Shown: positions 23,725-34,634 of the stretch, one piece after another
How positions within the stretch are numbered: the first letter of the stretch is position 1
Layout: each line of letters begins with the position of its first letter
Source: Arthrinium phaeospermum
Taxonomy: Eukaryota; Ascomycota; Sordariomycetes; Amphisphaeriales; Apiosporaceae
Assembly: GCA_006503535.1 (NCBI GenBank)
Contig: QYRS01000001.1
Coordinates: 4,402,001-4,466,000, forward strand
DNA: 64,000 nt
Direction: 5' to 3'
Program-made: the position numbers and the translations under genes
Notes under the pieces: model-generated
Told to the model about the DNA's origin: nothing
Seen by the model: the letters and a program-made list of their open reading frames with translations, nothing else
The model's database searches: none

Positions 23725-25638
23725 ATGGAAGTACAAACCCCTCCCCTTCGGGACCTGCAGACCAGCACCGACGACCACGAGAACAAGCTGCGCTTCCTCA
23801 AGAACGTGTCCATCCCGCTCAAGGCCTCCAAGCTGCCGATCCGGGCCAACGTCTACCTGCCGCTGCGCGACGATGCGAACGCCCAGTTTCCCGTGCTGTG
23901 CACCTACGGGCCCTACGGCAAAGATATCCCCTACGCGACCTTCTTCGCGGGGTCCTTTGGCGAGGTGAACCCGGAACACCGCTCCCAGTACTCGGCGTGG
24001 GAGACCCCGGACCCCGTCTTCTGGACGTCGCGGGGATATGCCGTGGTGCGCGCCGACGAGAGGGGTTGGGGCAGAGTCCCGGGTTTCTGGATACTATGAG
24101 CAAGGGCACCTCGGAGTGTTTCTTCGATGTCGTCGAGTGGGCCGCTGATCAGCCCTGGTCTACTGGCAAGGTCGGCTTGCTGGGCATCTCCTACTACGCC
24201 GGCACGCAGTGGCGCGTCGCGGCTCGGAGACCCAAGGGGCTGGCTGCCATTATCCCCTGGGAGGGCATGTCGGACTACTACCGCGACCGCTGCCAGCACG
24301 GCGGGATCCTGTCGGACAAGTTCATCGGGTGTGGTGGAACCGGCAGGTCCTGGTGAACCAGTACGGCAAAGCCGGGCGGTCGCAGCTCAAGTTCCCGCCC
24401 GACGGCCCGGGCGCGCGGGCCAGGACACGATCGAGGGCGACCTGCCCGAGGAGGTGCTCGTGGCGAACCGGCAGGACCAGACGGTCGACAACGCCAAGTA
24501 CAAGTACCGCGACGAGGAGTACTACGCCAGCAAGGAGTTCCGGCCCGAGGACATCGAGGTGCCGCTGCTGAGCGTGGCCAACTGGGGCGGCATCCTGCTG
24601 CACCTGCGCGGCAACGTCGAGGGCTACAACCACGCGGGCTCCAAGTTCAAGTACCTCCGCTTCATCACGGGCCGCCACGACCTGCCCTTCTACTACCAGG
24701 AGGAGGCGGAGCTGCAGCAGAGCTTCCTGGATGCCTTCCTCAAGGGCGAGGACCGCGTCGGCTGGAGCGTGCCCGGCAAGGTCCCGCCCGTGACCGTGAC
24801 GCTGCGCAAGGGCAACGTCGGGTTCAATGACGCTGAGAGGGAGAAGGCGTATCCCAAGCGCCAGGAGGAGGCTTGGCCCATCCCCCGGACGCGGTACACC
24901 AATTTCTACCTGACGCCAGAGCAGGGGCTGACCTCCACTAAGCCGACCTCGCCTGAATCCAAGAAGGTTTCCTACAAGGCCCTGGGCACGCTGGAGAACC
25001 AGCAGGCCGTGCAATTCACCACACAACCCTTTGAGCAGGAAACCGAGATTACCGGCCACATCACAGCCCACCTAAACGTATCCCTGACCCCCGAGCAAGA
25101 GGCTGCTTCTAGCGAAAAGGACATCGACCTGTTCGTGACGCTGCGCCACCTCGACGCCGACTCCCGGGAGATCTTCTACACGGGCACGGCGGGCGACCCG
25201 GTGCCGCTGTGCAAGGGCTGGCTGCGGGTCAGCATGCGGAAAGTGCACGAGGAGCACCCCAAGCACCGGCCCTACCTGCCGTACCGCGAGTACTTCTCGA
25301 CCGACGTGCAGGCCGTCGCGCCGGGCGCGGTGTACGGGGTGGATGTCGAGGTGTGGCCGACCAATGTGGTGGTCGACAGGGGCAACCGGCTCGTGTTCGA
25401 GGTGGCGAGCGGGGATACGCAGGGGTCGGGCATCTTTCAGCATAATTCGCCGACGGATCGGTGAGTTTTCTTCTTCTTCCCGCCGGTCATCGTGACAAAC
25501 TTCTTTGGTGCTGGCTTCATACTGACTGATCTTCTTTCTCTTAACAGGCCGGCTTCGAAATTCGCTGGGCAGAATCATATTCACTTTGGAGAGGGGTTGG
25601 AGAACTACGTGACACTGCCTGTAATCCCCCAGAAATGA
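23725..25638 (+). CDS. CocE/NonD-type X-Pro dipeptidyl-peptidase-like hydrolase, three single-base deletions
   Basis: The protein matches alpha/beta hydrolases of the CocE/X-Pro dipeptidyl-peptidase (S15) group, which cleave esters or peptides. The N-terminal catalytic domain has FPVLCTYGPYGKD, the oxyanion-side motif YAVVRADERGWG, and the nucleophile elbow GLLGISYYAGTQW (Ser in GISYY). This is followed by AAIIPWEGMSDYYRD, a helical cap with EYYASKEFRPEDIEVPLL, and a C-terminal jelly-roll domain (TEITGHITAHLNVSL, DIDLFVTLRHLDAD, GNRLVFEVASGDTQGSG). An intron at 25461-25547 joins to the last exon, which ends in ENYVTLPVIPQK at 25638. Frames change near 24075 (a G run), 24331 and 24415, each in the direction of one missing base. 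Adding three bases gives exactly 609 codons plus stop. Conserved residues are intact, so the enzyme is probably functional in the organism. Confidence 0.8.
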
Positions 25639-25897
25639 TTCGGTAATACATGTAGCTTGAATCAAGTAGTTTAGATAGGCCTGCACAAACAGACATATCA
25701 GAAGCAGAAATGCAAGCATGTCTTTTCGTGAATTTGACCCAAAGGCTTCTTCCGCTAGGACTTGACAACGATAACGTACTTTCATGCGCCCCTGATAGTG
25801 TCTCTCTCGTTTCGGCAGGCCACATAGCGACATCTCGGATACCTTGTCCCAATGACACCGGGCTACCACGGCCTTGTTTTCGATGCTTCCTCCCCCA

Positions 25898-25923
25898 CCC
25901 CCCCCCCCCCCCCCCCCCCCCCC
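25898..25923. repeat. 26-bp cytosine homopolymer
   Basis: An uninterrupted run of 26 C follows TCCCCCA. Its exact length should be treated with caution because homopolymers are error-prone. It creates a false poly-Gly stretch in a minus-strand open frame. Confidence 0.8.
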
Positions 25924-26080
25924 TATTTTGAGTTCATCCTCAGCCAGTGCAGGACCCCCTGGAGACAAACCTAAAACTATGTAGCCAAACCCACTCTGAG
26001 TACTGCCTTGCTTCCCCAACGGGTATGGGAGATGCCAGCCCAGTATATGAACCGAGTTGCCTCAAGTATCCCCCAGCGAA

Positions 26081-26190
26081 GTAGCAGATTAGCTCAATGG
26101 TAAAATAACTTAATCATGCCCTGTGGATGCGCGTTCCCACGGGCCCTTCGCTTTTGGCAGTTTCCGCGTTCGATTCCCTCTGCGGTTACT
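26081..26190 (+). other. tRNA-like element with A and B boxes, degenerate
   Basis: TAGCTCAATGG (26089-26099) fits a Pol III A box and GTTCGATTC (26168-26176) fits a B box, about 70 bp apart. GTAGCAG at the 5' end and CTGCGGTTAC at the 3' end look like distorted acceptor arms. The D stem (GCTC without GAGC) and T stem (CCGCG against CCCTC) do not pair, so a working tRNA is unlikely. It could be a tRNA pseudogene, a tRNA-derived SINE, or a tRNA damaged by sequence errors. Confidence 0.25.
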
Positions 26191-26527
26191 TACTTTCAAC
26201 TTTTTTTTTTCCGCCTCAGTCTCCTGACTTCCACGCCTGGTCGAAACACATCCGAGCTCGCCTCCTAGAATCTCCAGACTCCGAAATTAGCATCACCGGC
26301 TGACGGAAATAATGCAACGTCTTCTGTGTAACGGCGGATAGTTCGTCCCCTCGGCACGGTGGGGGCGGGGTTGATGACATCGGACACGCAGAACCATGGC
26401 CGAATTGGTAATGTCTCTTGCCTTCATCAACACTTAGTGGTGTCGCTGAAGGAGATGGTACTATTATTCCTCTCCAGTTTCACGAAAAACATAGTAGCCG
26501 GATAATTTCATTATACAAACCGCTATC

Positions 26528-27825
26528 ATGGCGTACACAGACCACTTCTCGCTTGCCAACCTCCCCTATGGCATTGCAAGTTGTAGCGCGCATCCCGAGA
26601 AGGCAGTGGCTACCCGGCTCCACGACTTCGTTGTATTCCTAGCAGACTTGCCATTGGACTGTTCAGATGATGTGAAGTCGGCGCTCACCAGGGTATGTTG
26701 CTCCTAAACATAAGAAAGGGGCCCCTGTTGACCTCTATGCTTATAGCCGACTCTGAATGACTTGGCAGCTGTCAGCAAATCAGAGCTACAGCAACTCCGG
26801 AGTAGCCTGGAAAAGGCCCTCGAGAATGATTCAGTAGTATCAAAGGTCGGCTACAAGGTAGAAGATGTCTCGCTACATCTGCCAATATCTGTGGCCGGAT
26901 TCTTCGACTTTTCGTGCTCCAAGGATCATGTGCAGAACATGGAAGAGGCCATCTTTGGCAAGAAAGGGATGCCGCCCTCGTTCCTGCACTACCCCGTGGG
27001 CTATACGGGCACCTCTTCGTCGATCGTGGTCTCCGGCACCCAGGTGCGCAGGCCGCTTGGTGTTACCGCGGCAGGCGGCTCGGTCGGTTTCGGGCCAACC
27101 AAGGCCATGGACTATGAGCTAGAGCTTGCGGCCATTGTGGGAAAGCCGACCAAACTGGGAGACAGTGTGGCCCTGGAAGATGCGGATGACCACATCTTTG
27201 GGTTGGTCCTGCTGAATGACTGGAGTGGTAGGGCCCGCTGTACCCTTATGCATGTGTATGTTGCTAACTCTTGAATAATACAGCTCGGGATATCCAAGGG
27301 TTCGAGATGAAGCCCCTGGGACCGATGAACGGCAAGAGCTTCTGCACCTCCATCTCTCCCTGGGTAGTGACTTTGGACGCCCTCGAGCCTTTCGCGACAG
27401 CGGCACCAGCCAAGGATCTGCCGGTAAGCAGCTTCTTGAGCGAGACCAAGGCAAAGCCAAGCTACGACATCAAGCTGGAAGCAGAACTACTGAGAGGCGA
27501 GAGCAACACGACCACGATATGCAAATCCAATGTGTCCTGGATGTACTGGACGTTCCGAGACCTGGTCGCCCAGCACACCATCAACGGCTGTAATCTCAAC
27601 ACGGGCGACGTGCTGGCGACTGGCACCGTGTCCGGGGTGGGCGATGATGAGCATGGATGTCTCGCTGAGATGACCAAGGGTGGCAAGGTTCAGATTCAGC
27701 TGACTGATGGGTCGCAAACAACATATCTTGAGGACGGGGACGGTGTCAGGATTACGGCGTATTGCGGTAACGGAGTAGGTTTCGGAGACTGCACGGGCTT
27801 CATTACGCCGGCACGAGCAGTGTAG
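26528..27825 (+). CDS. FAH: fumarylacetoacetase (EC 3.7.1.2)
   Basis: This cytosolic enzyme hydrolyses fumarylacetoacetate to fumarate and acetoacetate, the last step of phenylalanine/tyrosine (homogentisate) breakdown. Three exons are clear: 26528-26692, 26747-27227 and 27284-27825, with introns GTATGT...TAG and GTAGGG...CAG. Together they make 395 residues without any frameshift. The N-terminal domain begins MAYTDHFSLANLPYGIASC. The FAH core has DFSCSKDHVQNMEEAIFG, HYPVGYTGTSSSIVVSGT, MDYELELAAIVG (metal-binding acidic residues), FGLVLLNDWSARDIQGFE, PLGPMNGKSFCTSISPWVV, and near the end GDVLATGTVSGVG. Length is close to the usual about 420. Genes for the rest of the pathway are not in the window. 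Neighbouring genes are unrelated, so this looks like a stand-alone housekeeping gene. Confidence 0.92.
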
Positions 27826-28286
27826 ACGGGCATTGTCTTATGTCGGGTCAATGATGCGGTTGTGCCTTCAATCAATCAAATAAGTGCTCAACATGACGAA
27901 TTTCACAGTACAGAACATGCAAGTACATGATGTCTATGTGATTGTGATAAGCTACCTATCTGGTGTGGAAAGCAAGCAGCTGGGTGAGCTGAGAGATGAT
28001 GTAAGTGAAATTGATCTGTACTTCTTATGCGACAGGGAATTAACAGAAAGGCGGGCCTTGGACCGAAAGGAGCCCTGCCATTGGCTGGACAAGCACCCAG
28101 CTCCCAGTTACCCCAGCCTAGAGCTTGTAACTGCCACGTTCACACAATCAATTTCCCGGGTAGAGAGCTCCAACAGCTAAAGAGTGACGAACAAGAAACC
28201 TCTCCGCACTCTTCAATCCCAATTGCCTCTTTTCCTCCCTTTCTACCATCCCCTTCCCCCCCTTCATCACAGGTACCTCGTCCATC
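27826..28286. other. intergenic, promoter of the TRAP-alpha gene
   Basis: A pyrimidine-rich stretch (about 28200-28270) lies directly before the TRAP-alpha start, typical of strongly expressed filamentous-fungal promoters. No gene is seen. Confidence 0.5.
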
Positions 28287-29304
28287 ATGGTTGCTCTCCA
28301 GTACTCGGTTCTCGCCGCATTGGCCCTTCGCGTCGTTTCGGTTTTCGCCCAAGGCGAATCTGTAAGTCTTCCTCCTGCTAAGCACCGCCCATCAAGCCAA
28401 GCGCCAAAGCTTCCAAAGCTTGGTCGCATTGTGCTCGCGTGATGCCTTTTTTCGACCTACATCTACGTGCAAACAACACAGTTAGCTAACTTGAATCTTT
28501 TGTTCCCTGTAGCCTCTCGATGCCGATGCCGGTAGCCCTCCTGCGGCTGCGCTGAAGGCCGATGTCGTCACCACCTTCCCCGAGGCCGACATCTTCGGCG
28601 TGAAGCTCGTCAACGGCCGCCCGACCAAGGCCGTGGTGGACATCACCAACAATGAGGCCGAGCCCATCCAGGTCATGTTCCTGGGAGGCGCCCTGTACAC
28701 CCTGCAGGAGCTGCCCGCCGACTCGCACCCCTCCGCCGGCATCTTGCGCAACCTGAGCTCCGTCAAGTACGAGGCCACCATCCCCGCCGGCGAGAAGCAG
28801 TCCCTGCCTTACTCGTTCGCCCTCGATATGAACCCCCAGGATGTCCGTCTCAACATCATGGCCGTCGTCACCAACAGCGCGAACCAGATCTTCCAGGTCC
28901 AGGCCGCCGATCAGACTGTCGGCATTGTTGAGGCCCCTACCAGCATCTTTGACCCTCAGATGTACGTCGTCGCAAATTCCTTTGAACTTGAGCCAATTCA
29001 TAGTCACACATACTAACCCATACTTTGCAGCATCTTCCTCTACATGGTTCTTACCGCCGCCTTTGCCGGTATCTCCTACTTCGTCTACAACACCTGGTTT
29101 GCCGCTTTCTTCCCCCAGACCAAGAAGCCCCGTGCCCCCAAGGCCGTGGCCGTCGTCGAGAAGGAGCCGCTCTCTGGTGGCGAGGGCTCTGCTAGCGGCA
29201 CTGACAAGACCTACGACGAGAGCTGGATCCCCCTGGACCACATCAACCGCCCCACTGCCCGTCGCGTCAAGAGCGGTGCCAGCAAGAAGAAGATGGCCGA
29301 GTAG
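28287..29304 (+). CDS. IRC22: translocon-associated protein alpha subunit (TRAP-alpha/Irc22 family)
   Basis: This is an ER membrane protein associated with the Sec61 translocon and helps translocation of secretory proteins. Exons 28287-28361, 28513-28961 and 29031-29304 give 265 residues in one consistent frame. A signal peptide (MVALQYSVLAALALRVVSVFA) precedes a lumenal beta-rich domain with DVVTTFPEADIFGVKLVNGR, VVDITNNEAEPIQVMFLGGA and SLPYSFALDMNPQDVRLN. A single transmembrane segment (FLYMVLTAAFAGISYFVY, start of exon 3) leads to a basic cytosolic tail ending SGASKKKMAE. Topology and length match fungal TRAP-alpha. Introns start GTAAGT and GTACGT. Confidence 0.9.
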
Positions 29305-29884
29305 AGCCGGCGATCTACTAAACGAGTGCACAGAGAGAGCCGACGGAAAGGGGTGGGTTTCGTCCCTGTGGCGGAGGAAAAGCCTCTTTGACAGATTGGT
29401 TCCCTCGTCGAGTCGCCTCACCTACCTATCTATCATCGGACAGGTTGGCGACAGGGTTGGGATAAACAAAAGTACATATTTTGGCCAGGCGAATTATCAG
29501 GCGGCCACAGCTGTATTTGTATAGCAGGTGTGATTGGATGATTGGTATTCCATATTACCTAAAGAAAAGCTATGACTCCAAAAAATCAGACCCCACACGA
29601 GCTTGATGCCATTACTCGCGATGCGTTTTGTACAATTGCTGGTGAATGCGCCTTAAAAATCAATTACAATGCGACAGAATGTGGTTCGGCGTAAGTATCA
29701 TCAAATATAACCAATCTAACGTAAGCATTAGACCTTTTCCCTTCCAGTTCCAGGTTCCTGTATCTACAATCCCCATGACGCCATGAAATGCCAAATGAGC
29801 ACTTCGCCCGGACCATCTAATTGGGCGAAGTAAGACATTCTAGTTTAAACACAGAATGCTTGTTGCTGTGAACATCGGATGCCC
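29305..29884. other. convergent 3' region, no gene
   Basis: This stretch lies between the ends of TRAP-alpha (plus) and the surface protein (minus). Composition is AT-richer, as expected for 3' untranslated DNA. I see nothing further. Confidence 0.5.
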
Positions 29885-31015
29885 TTAGTTGTTGGGTCGC
29901 CCAAAATCGTGCGGTGAAAACGGCTTCTGTTGGAATGGCGTCTGTACCGGAGGCGGTGATGAATGAGGCGATGACTGCTGCTGAGGTGGCTGCTGCTGGT
30001 ACTCCTGCGCGGGCAGTTCGACGGGCGGCGAGGATGGCGGTTGGTAAGCCAGGGACTCGCCGCCGAGCTCCGCCAGCAGCGGCTGGCCCTGCTGCGCGTG
30101 GTGGTGGTGGTGCGGGGGCACCAGGCTGTTGCGGCCGTCGTACGTCGCCGCCATCGGGCTGACGGGCGGCTTGTGCCAACTGCCCGCCATGTTCTGCTGG
30201 TTGTTGGAGCCGCCCGTGTGCTGCATTGCGATGCTGCCGGCCACGGTCGAGCCGCCGTCGTGGTGGTGGTGGCCGCCGTACGTGCTGCCGACGTAGGAGG
30301 ACGGGGCCCCGTGCGGTGGGATGCCCGCTTGGTGGTACTCGCGGCCGCCGCCCATGGGGGCCATGCCCGGGTCGCCGCTGGAAGAAGGGCCGCCTGCTTG
30401 CTTCCATTGCTTCCGGCGGCGGTAGCGGCGCCAGAGTAGGGCGAATACGAGGATTAGGGCGCTGGCGCCTACGCCGATGCCGACGCCGACGCCGACTTTG
30501 GCGGTTGAGGACCAGGAACTCCTGTCAGCGGCCGCTGTTGAACTGTTCGTCGGGCTGGGGTCGGGGTCGTCGGTTGAAGTCGAGTCATCAGTTCCCGTCG
30601 TCGTTGGTGTGGAACCATCCGTCTTCGTCTTCGTCGGTTTTGCTGACGTGGTGACGGCCGTCGCGGCCGCGGCCTTGGCCATGAAGGCGTCCTTGGAGAC
30701 GGTGAGGGTGACGCCGGTGCCGGCGCAGTTGGTGTTGAGGGTCGCGTAGACGGCGTCGAGGTCCGAGGGGCTGGCCTTGGCGACGCACGACGCCGTGTTG
30801 TAGACGAAGTTGCCCTTGTTGGTGCAGAGGCACTCGTTGAGCTGCTGGCCCGTGCTGCCGCTGCACTTGCTGCTGTCGGCGGCCTTGGTCAGGCAGTTTT
30901 GCGAGCCCGACGGGTACGAGGAGAAGTCGTTGCTCAGGGCCGCGGCGAGGGGGGTGAGGAGGCATGTTGAGAGGGCGATGGTTCGGAGGACCGAGGAGGA
31001 TGAGAGGGGCCTCAT
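29885..31015 (-). CDS. single-pass plasma-membrane/wall protein with Cys-rich ectodomain
   Basis: A single exon of 376 residues. The start chosen is the ATG at 31015, which gives a good signal peptide (RTIALSTCLLTPLAAALS); an in-frame ATG at 31078 would bury it. The ectodomain (about 30-95) has six Cys: NCLTKAADSSKC, NECLCTNKG, NTASCV and TNCAG. A Thr/Ser-rich stalk (about 115-165) is followed by a transmembrane helix (VGVGVGIGVGASALILVFAL) and a strongly basic stop (WRRYRRRKQWK). The cytosolic tail is long, rich in Gly, Pro, Gln and His, with His runs (GGHHHHDGG, PPHHHHHAQQ). The layout resembles Wsc/Mid2-type wall-stress sensors or CFEM-like proteins, but the Cys spacing is not a clear match to either. 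Function is therefore not assigned. Confidence 0.7.
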   Translation of the reverse strand: MRPLSSSSVLRTIALSTCLLTPLAAALSNDFSSYPSGSQNCLTKAADSSKCSGSTGQQLNECLCTNKGNFVYNTASCVAKASPSDLDAVYATLNTNCAGTGVTLTVSKDAFMAKAAAATAVTTSAKPTKTKTDGSTPTTTGTDDSTSTDDPDPSPTNSSTAAADRSSWSSTAKVGVGVGIGVGASALILVFALLWRRYRRRKQWKQAGGPSSSGDPGMAPMGGGREYHQAGIPPHGAPSSYVGSTYGGHHHHDGGSTVAGSIAMQHTGGSNNQQNMAGSWHKPPVSPMAATYDGRNSLVPPHHHHHAQQGQPLLAELGGESLAYQPPSSPPVELPAQEYQQQPPQQQSSPHSSPPPVQTPFQQKPFSPHDFGRPNN

Positions 31016-32270
31016 TGTGATGAACGTAATGGGTTCAGTATGGTTATTACAATTCCTCCCTTTTCTCGCCTTTCTCAAGTTTCATGTAGGAGATGACCAT
31101 GTGAGTGAACGTTGTTTTCGCCTGTACTGTCGAAGTTGTCGCCCTCAGTTCGGAAGCGAATGCGCGGGCGATTGAGAGTGAATGCCAAGATACATGTAAG
31201 TCAGTATGAACAGCGAAAGAGAATCTCCGTGTAACTTGGGGTCACGGTGAAAGAAAACAGGCAGAAGAACAAAATAACTCGAAACCCTCCGGCCTGTGAT
31301 TCATTATGCGACGAGGGAAAACAGAGAGCTAGCTACCTGGGGGCTGGGTCTCGTCTCTCTCTCTCTCTCGTGCGCCTCACCTGGGCCTACCTACTTACTA
31401 CCTACCGCCTAAACTTGGGTTGCTTCGCCAGTTCTTGACGGACTTTGCTGCATCCGTGGCGTATGAACTAGCCTACAACCTGCCCCCCTGGCTGGCGCAG
31501 TCCATTCCCTCCCCGGTGCCCTGGTTGCCGGTGATTTCTTTACTGGGGCCTCCTTCTTACAGACTTTACGCGAGACCAAAACACCTCCCGGGGGCCTGGC
31601 AGCCATTCACAGGGCACGGTTTGGTCCCTTTGGTCCATGGGGTCATGAGATTGGGGTGCTGGGCCACTTCGAACCTAGCCAAACGAGCCGTCGTCCGGGA
31701 GGACGGCGCTAGCTGCACGCCACGAGATTTGCCCCCTTGTCAGATTGGTTCCTTTTCCGAAGTAAATAAGCACACCCAGACAGCACTCCAGGGGGGCAGC
31801 TGTTGGCTGTTGTCAACGAAATCTGTTTACCTGGCAGTATTCAATCAAAGTATCAAACAATCCCAGCTACCTGGGTCGGGTTGACCAGATGTAACAATCG
31901 GGAAAGAGACACCGGGATTATGTGGTGGTTGCCTTGTGTTCCCCTTCTTCTTCTTCTCCCAAGCCAAGCGAGACACAACTCAACAGTACAAGTAGTAAGC
32001 GTAAGCATCTAAATCCTCTGCACCAGCTAATGCATACCACATCAGCAGCTGGATGCTAGGCAATCGAGAGCAGCGCAAATCGGTGGAACTCGTAGATAGC
32101 GTAGTACACTGCCCCTCCCTGGGCCACACACACCTCACCGCACCCACATTTGTCCAGCCCTACTGCATCACCCCGTCTAAAAATAGAAGCTTTCAATCTC
32201 CAATCTCCAATCCCCAAGATCTGCCATCACCTCTCCCGCATTAAGCCGCATTCATCGTCCACTACATTTA
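31016..32270. other. intergenic, no supported gene
   Basis: Holds the promoter of the surface protein on the left, with a CT microsatellite at about 31352-31370. Short plus-strand frames at 31420-32012 lack any resemblance or splice logic. No RNA gene is seen. Confidence 0.5.
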
Positions 32271-33915
32271 CTACAAGACCGTCCCGATAAAGTCAAACTT
32301 GTTCGTGTCGGAGTCGGACCAGGCGTACTCCCTGATGTGGAGTCTATCCCGCGACAGCGTGTACAGCGACGAGTCGGGCGTGAGGGCAATGGCCGCGAGC
32401 GCGTCCCCGCTCGGCCGGTTCTGCGTCGGCGGCGTGTAGGCGCTGCTGCTGCCGTCGCCGTCGCCACTGAACCACGTCGCCAGGCCCTTGTGTATCTCCT
32501 TGGCGTCCCTCCCCGTTCTCGGCAGGTAGCTCGCCGTCACGTTGCCGCTGTCGACGTCCAGGGCCAGAATCAACCCGCGGGCGTTGTTGGTCGTCACCGC
32601 GGTTGCTAGGCGTGTCTGTTTGTGGGAGTTGTTGTTGATGACTCTCAGGGCTCCTACGTGTTATCATGTGAGTTTGTGGGATTTCAGTAGGGTCAGCTGC
32701 GTTGGGTTTTGTGTGACTATGGGAGTTGGAACGACCACGACGACGGAGACATCGTCATCATTCCTATACCAGTGATAGGGTTGGGTAGGTGTTTTTATTG
32801 CTCACCACCAGTCCAGCTGTACTGGGACTTCTCGTTGAAGATTGCCTCGTGAACTGGTCCATCGCGTTGGTAAAAGAGGCGTGCCTGCGGCTTCCGCGAG
32901 TAATCGTATTTGTCCAGATCCGGGGTCAGGACCGGGGATGGAAATAGGGACAGGGGAGTGCCTGCGACCGCGGCAACGATGTGGGAAATGTTAGACCAGT
33001 CCCTCCCGTCCGCCGACAACACGTTGCCTTGTTTCTGAAAGACGACGACGTTCTGGTTCATGCAGCCCTCGGGGCAGTAATGCGCCAGCGCTGCCAGGCC
33101 CGTGTTGGCGGTGGCGGACAGTGTCGAGTTCTTTCCCCACAGTTCCCCGGGTACCCAGGGGCTTGCTGGGGCGCCCTTCACGGTGGCGGTGGTCCGTATG
33201 TCGCGGACGGTGTTTCCGGCATCCAGGTAGTACAAATAAATCACGGGGCTGCCACCGCTAGCGCCTGCCGGTACGACGACGGAAGCCAGCGGCGTGCCAT
33301 TCTTTGGGTTCAGCACGACGGCTTCGTCGCCTGAACCAGGCGGCGAGAACTGAGACCCGATGTCTAGAGCGGTCCAGTCCGCCGAGCCCTCGCTGTTTTG
33401 GCTGAGCCACAAGTTCCCGCTCTTCTGGTAGAAGACGGCCTTGTGCGTTTGGTTCGAGGAGTCGGCCCAGTTGACTGCGCTGAGCTGGGACTGAGACGGG
33501 GCCCCATCGTCGGCTGGGTCGGGGATCGGTAGGGTCACATTGTTTTCGGACGTTGACTCCCGGCGCAGAACCGCTGCCGCGATACCACCCCGATGGCGCC
33601 CAGTGCCAATAAGCTCAGTACCACCACGAGTACCCAGAAAGTTACGGGCGACAGGCCACATCTAGGTCTTTTGTGTCTGGCGAGACCCTTGGCGCCATCT
33701 TCCGAGGCAGTACCCAGGCCCCTCTGACCATTGTCGTTTCCCATGTCATCTCTGCTGTTGTCGTTTAGTTCGAACGCTGGACTACCATCATGGAAAGTAT
33801 TTGGGATCTTCTCGGCTGCCGCATGAGTGATGACCGTCTTCTCTTGAGCGCCAGGGTACGACACCTCGAGCGTACTGTACGAGATCGGGTCGCTGCTCGG
33901 GGCCACGCCTGGCAT
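32271..33915 (-). CDS. type II membrane protein with fungal fucose-lectin-like beta-propeller, one frameshift
   Basis: From the ATG at 33915 the protein has a cytosolic N-terminus of about 100 residues, a signal-anchor helix (TFWVLVVVLSLLALGAIG), and an extracellular part with beta-propeller repeats typical of the fungal fucose-specific lectin family: LSAVNWADSSNQTHKAVFYQ, GNLWLSQNSEGSADW, VIYLYYLDAGNTVRDI, RLFYQRDGPVHEAIF, YSLSRD-LHIREYAW. Exons are 33915-32806 and 32653-32271 (intron GTGAGC...TAG). The frame slips just after the transmembrane helix (about 33585, a GGGG run). Adding one base gives exactly 497 codons plus stop, so a missing base is likely. Binding specificity cannot be read from the sequence. 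The family is usually soluble, so the anchor is a notable addition. Confidence 0.65.
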
Positions 33916-34634
33916 GATTGGTAGTGGTAGGATGCAGAGTGGTATCGGATTTCGGGTAGGACGTGAAGATGTAATGGGGGATACAAAGGGGCAATGCAAA
34001 GGTGACAGAACATGGAATTATGGGACAGCGTGTCACCCGGCAGGTCGAAAATCTCCGGTCTCTGGGCATAGCATTGCATAGATCGACACGACTTCGTGGG
34101 GGCGAGGTGCGAGGCTGGCGGTTAGCAAGACGCCACCAGTTTCGTTTCCAAGGCTGATAGCAAGGCATATACCACACCCCCACGACCTCATTTGCTCTTA
34201 ACCTCTTGGCTGGGATGCTGGCCACGGTAAGTCGAAAATCAGCCTGAGGCCAGTCTCAGCCTGCGGTACTTGCCAAGTCGATCCTGCAAATGTGTAGGCC
34301 TGGTTTGCGAAACTTAGCATTCATTCAGGATCGTCATCTGACAAGCGCCTGACACTCATCATACAAAAGCGATATGAGCAGTACAGGAGCATCACTTTCT
34401 TATAAGGAACGTAGCTTCAGTGAATGCGAATTTCGCTTCGCGATAGGTAGTTACTCGCTCAAGTGATTGGGAGTAAAATGAAATCATAAAGCCTCGTCCC
34501 CAATAACATACATATATCCGGCAGATTGAAAGAAACAACAAGCACATGCGCCTCCGTGTAGGGGTACTAGACTTGCTGTGCCTAAGCAGTCCCTATAATC
34601 AAACCCCATGTACTTCAGGCGTCCAGTAAGTATT
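33916..34634. other. intergenic, no supported gene
   Basis: Promoter region of the lectin-like gene and 3' flank of the DUF6594 gene. Open frames on the minus strand extend the lectin ORF upstream without a better start. I see nothing further. Confidence 0.5.

Larger units (their letters stand above)
25639..26527. other. intergenic with poly-C tract and tRNA-like element
   Basis: No protein gene is supported. A run of 26 C lies at 25898-25923. A degenerate Pol III-like element lies at about 26081-26190. The remaining part up to 26527 should contain the promoter of the fumarylacetoacetase gene. Confidence 0.5.

Noticed and set aside
25072..26019. 315-codon minus-strand frame with a poly-Gly stretch
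   Set aside because: The poly-Gly comes from the poly-C run, and the rest is antisense to the CocE-like gene.
26081..26190. A functional tRNA gene
   Set aside because: Boxes A and B fit, but the D and T stems do not pair, so I list it only as tRNA-like.
28486..29421. 311-codon minus-strand frame
   Set aside because: Antisense to TRAP-alpha, which has a signal peptide, membrane helix and clean introns.
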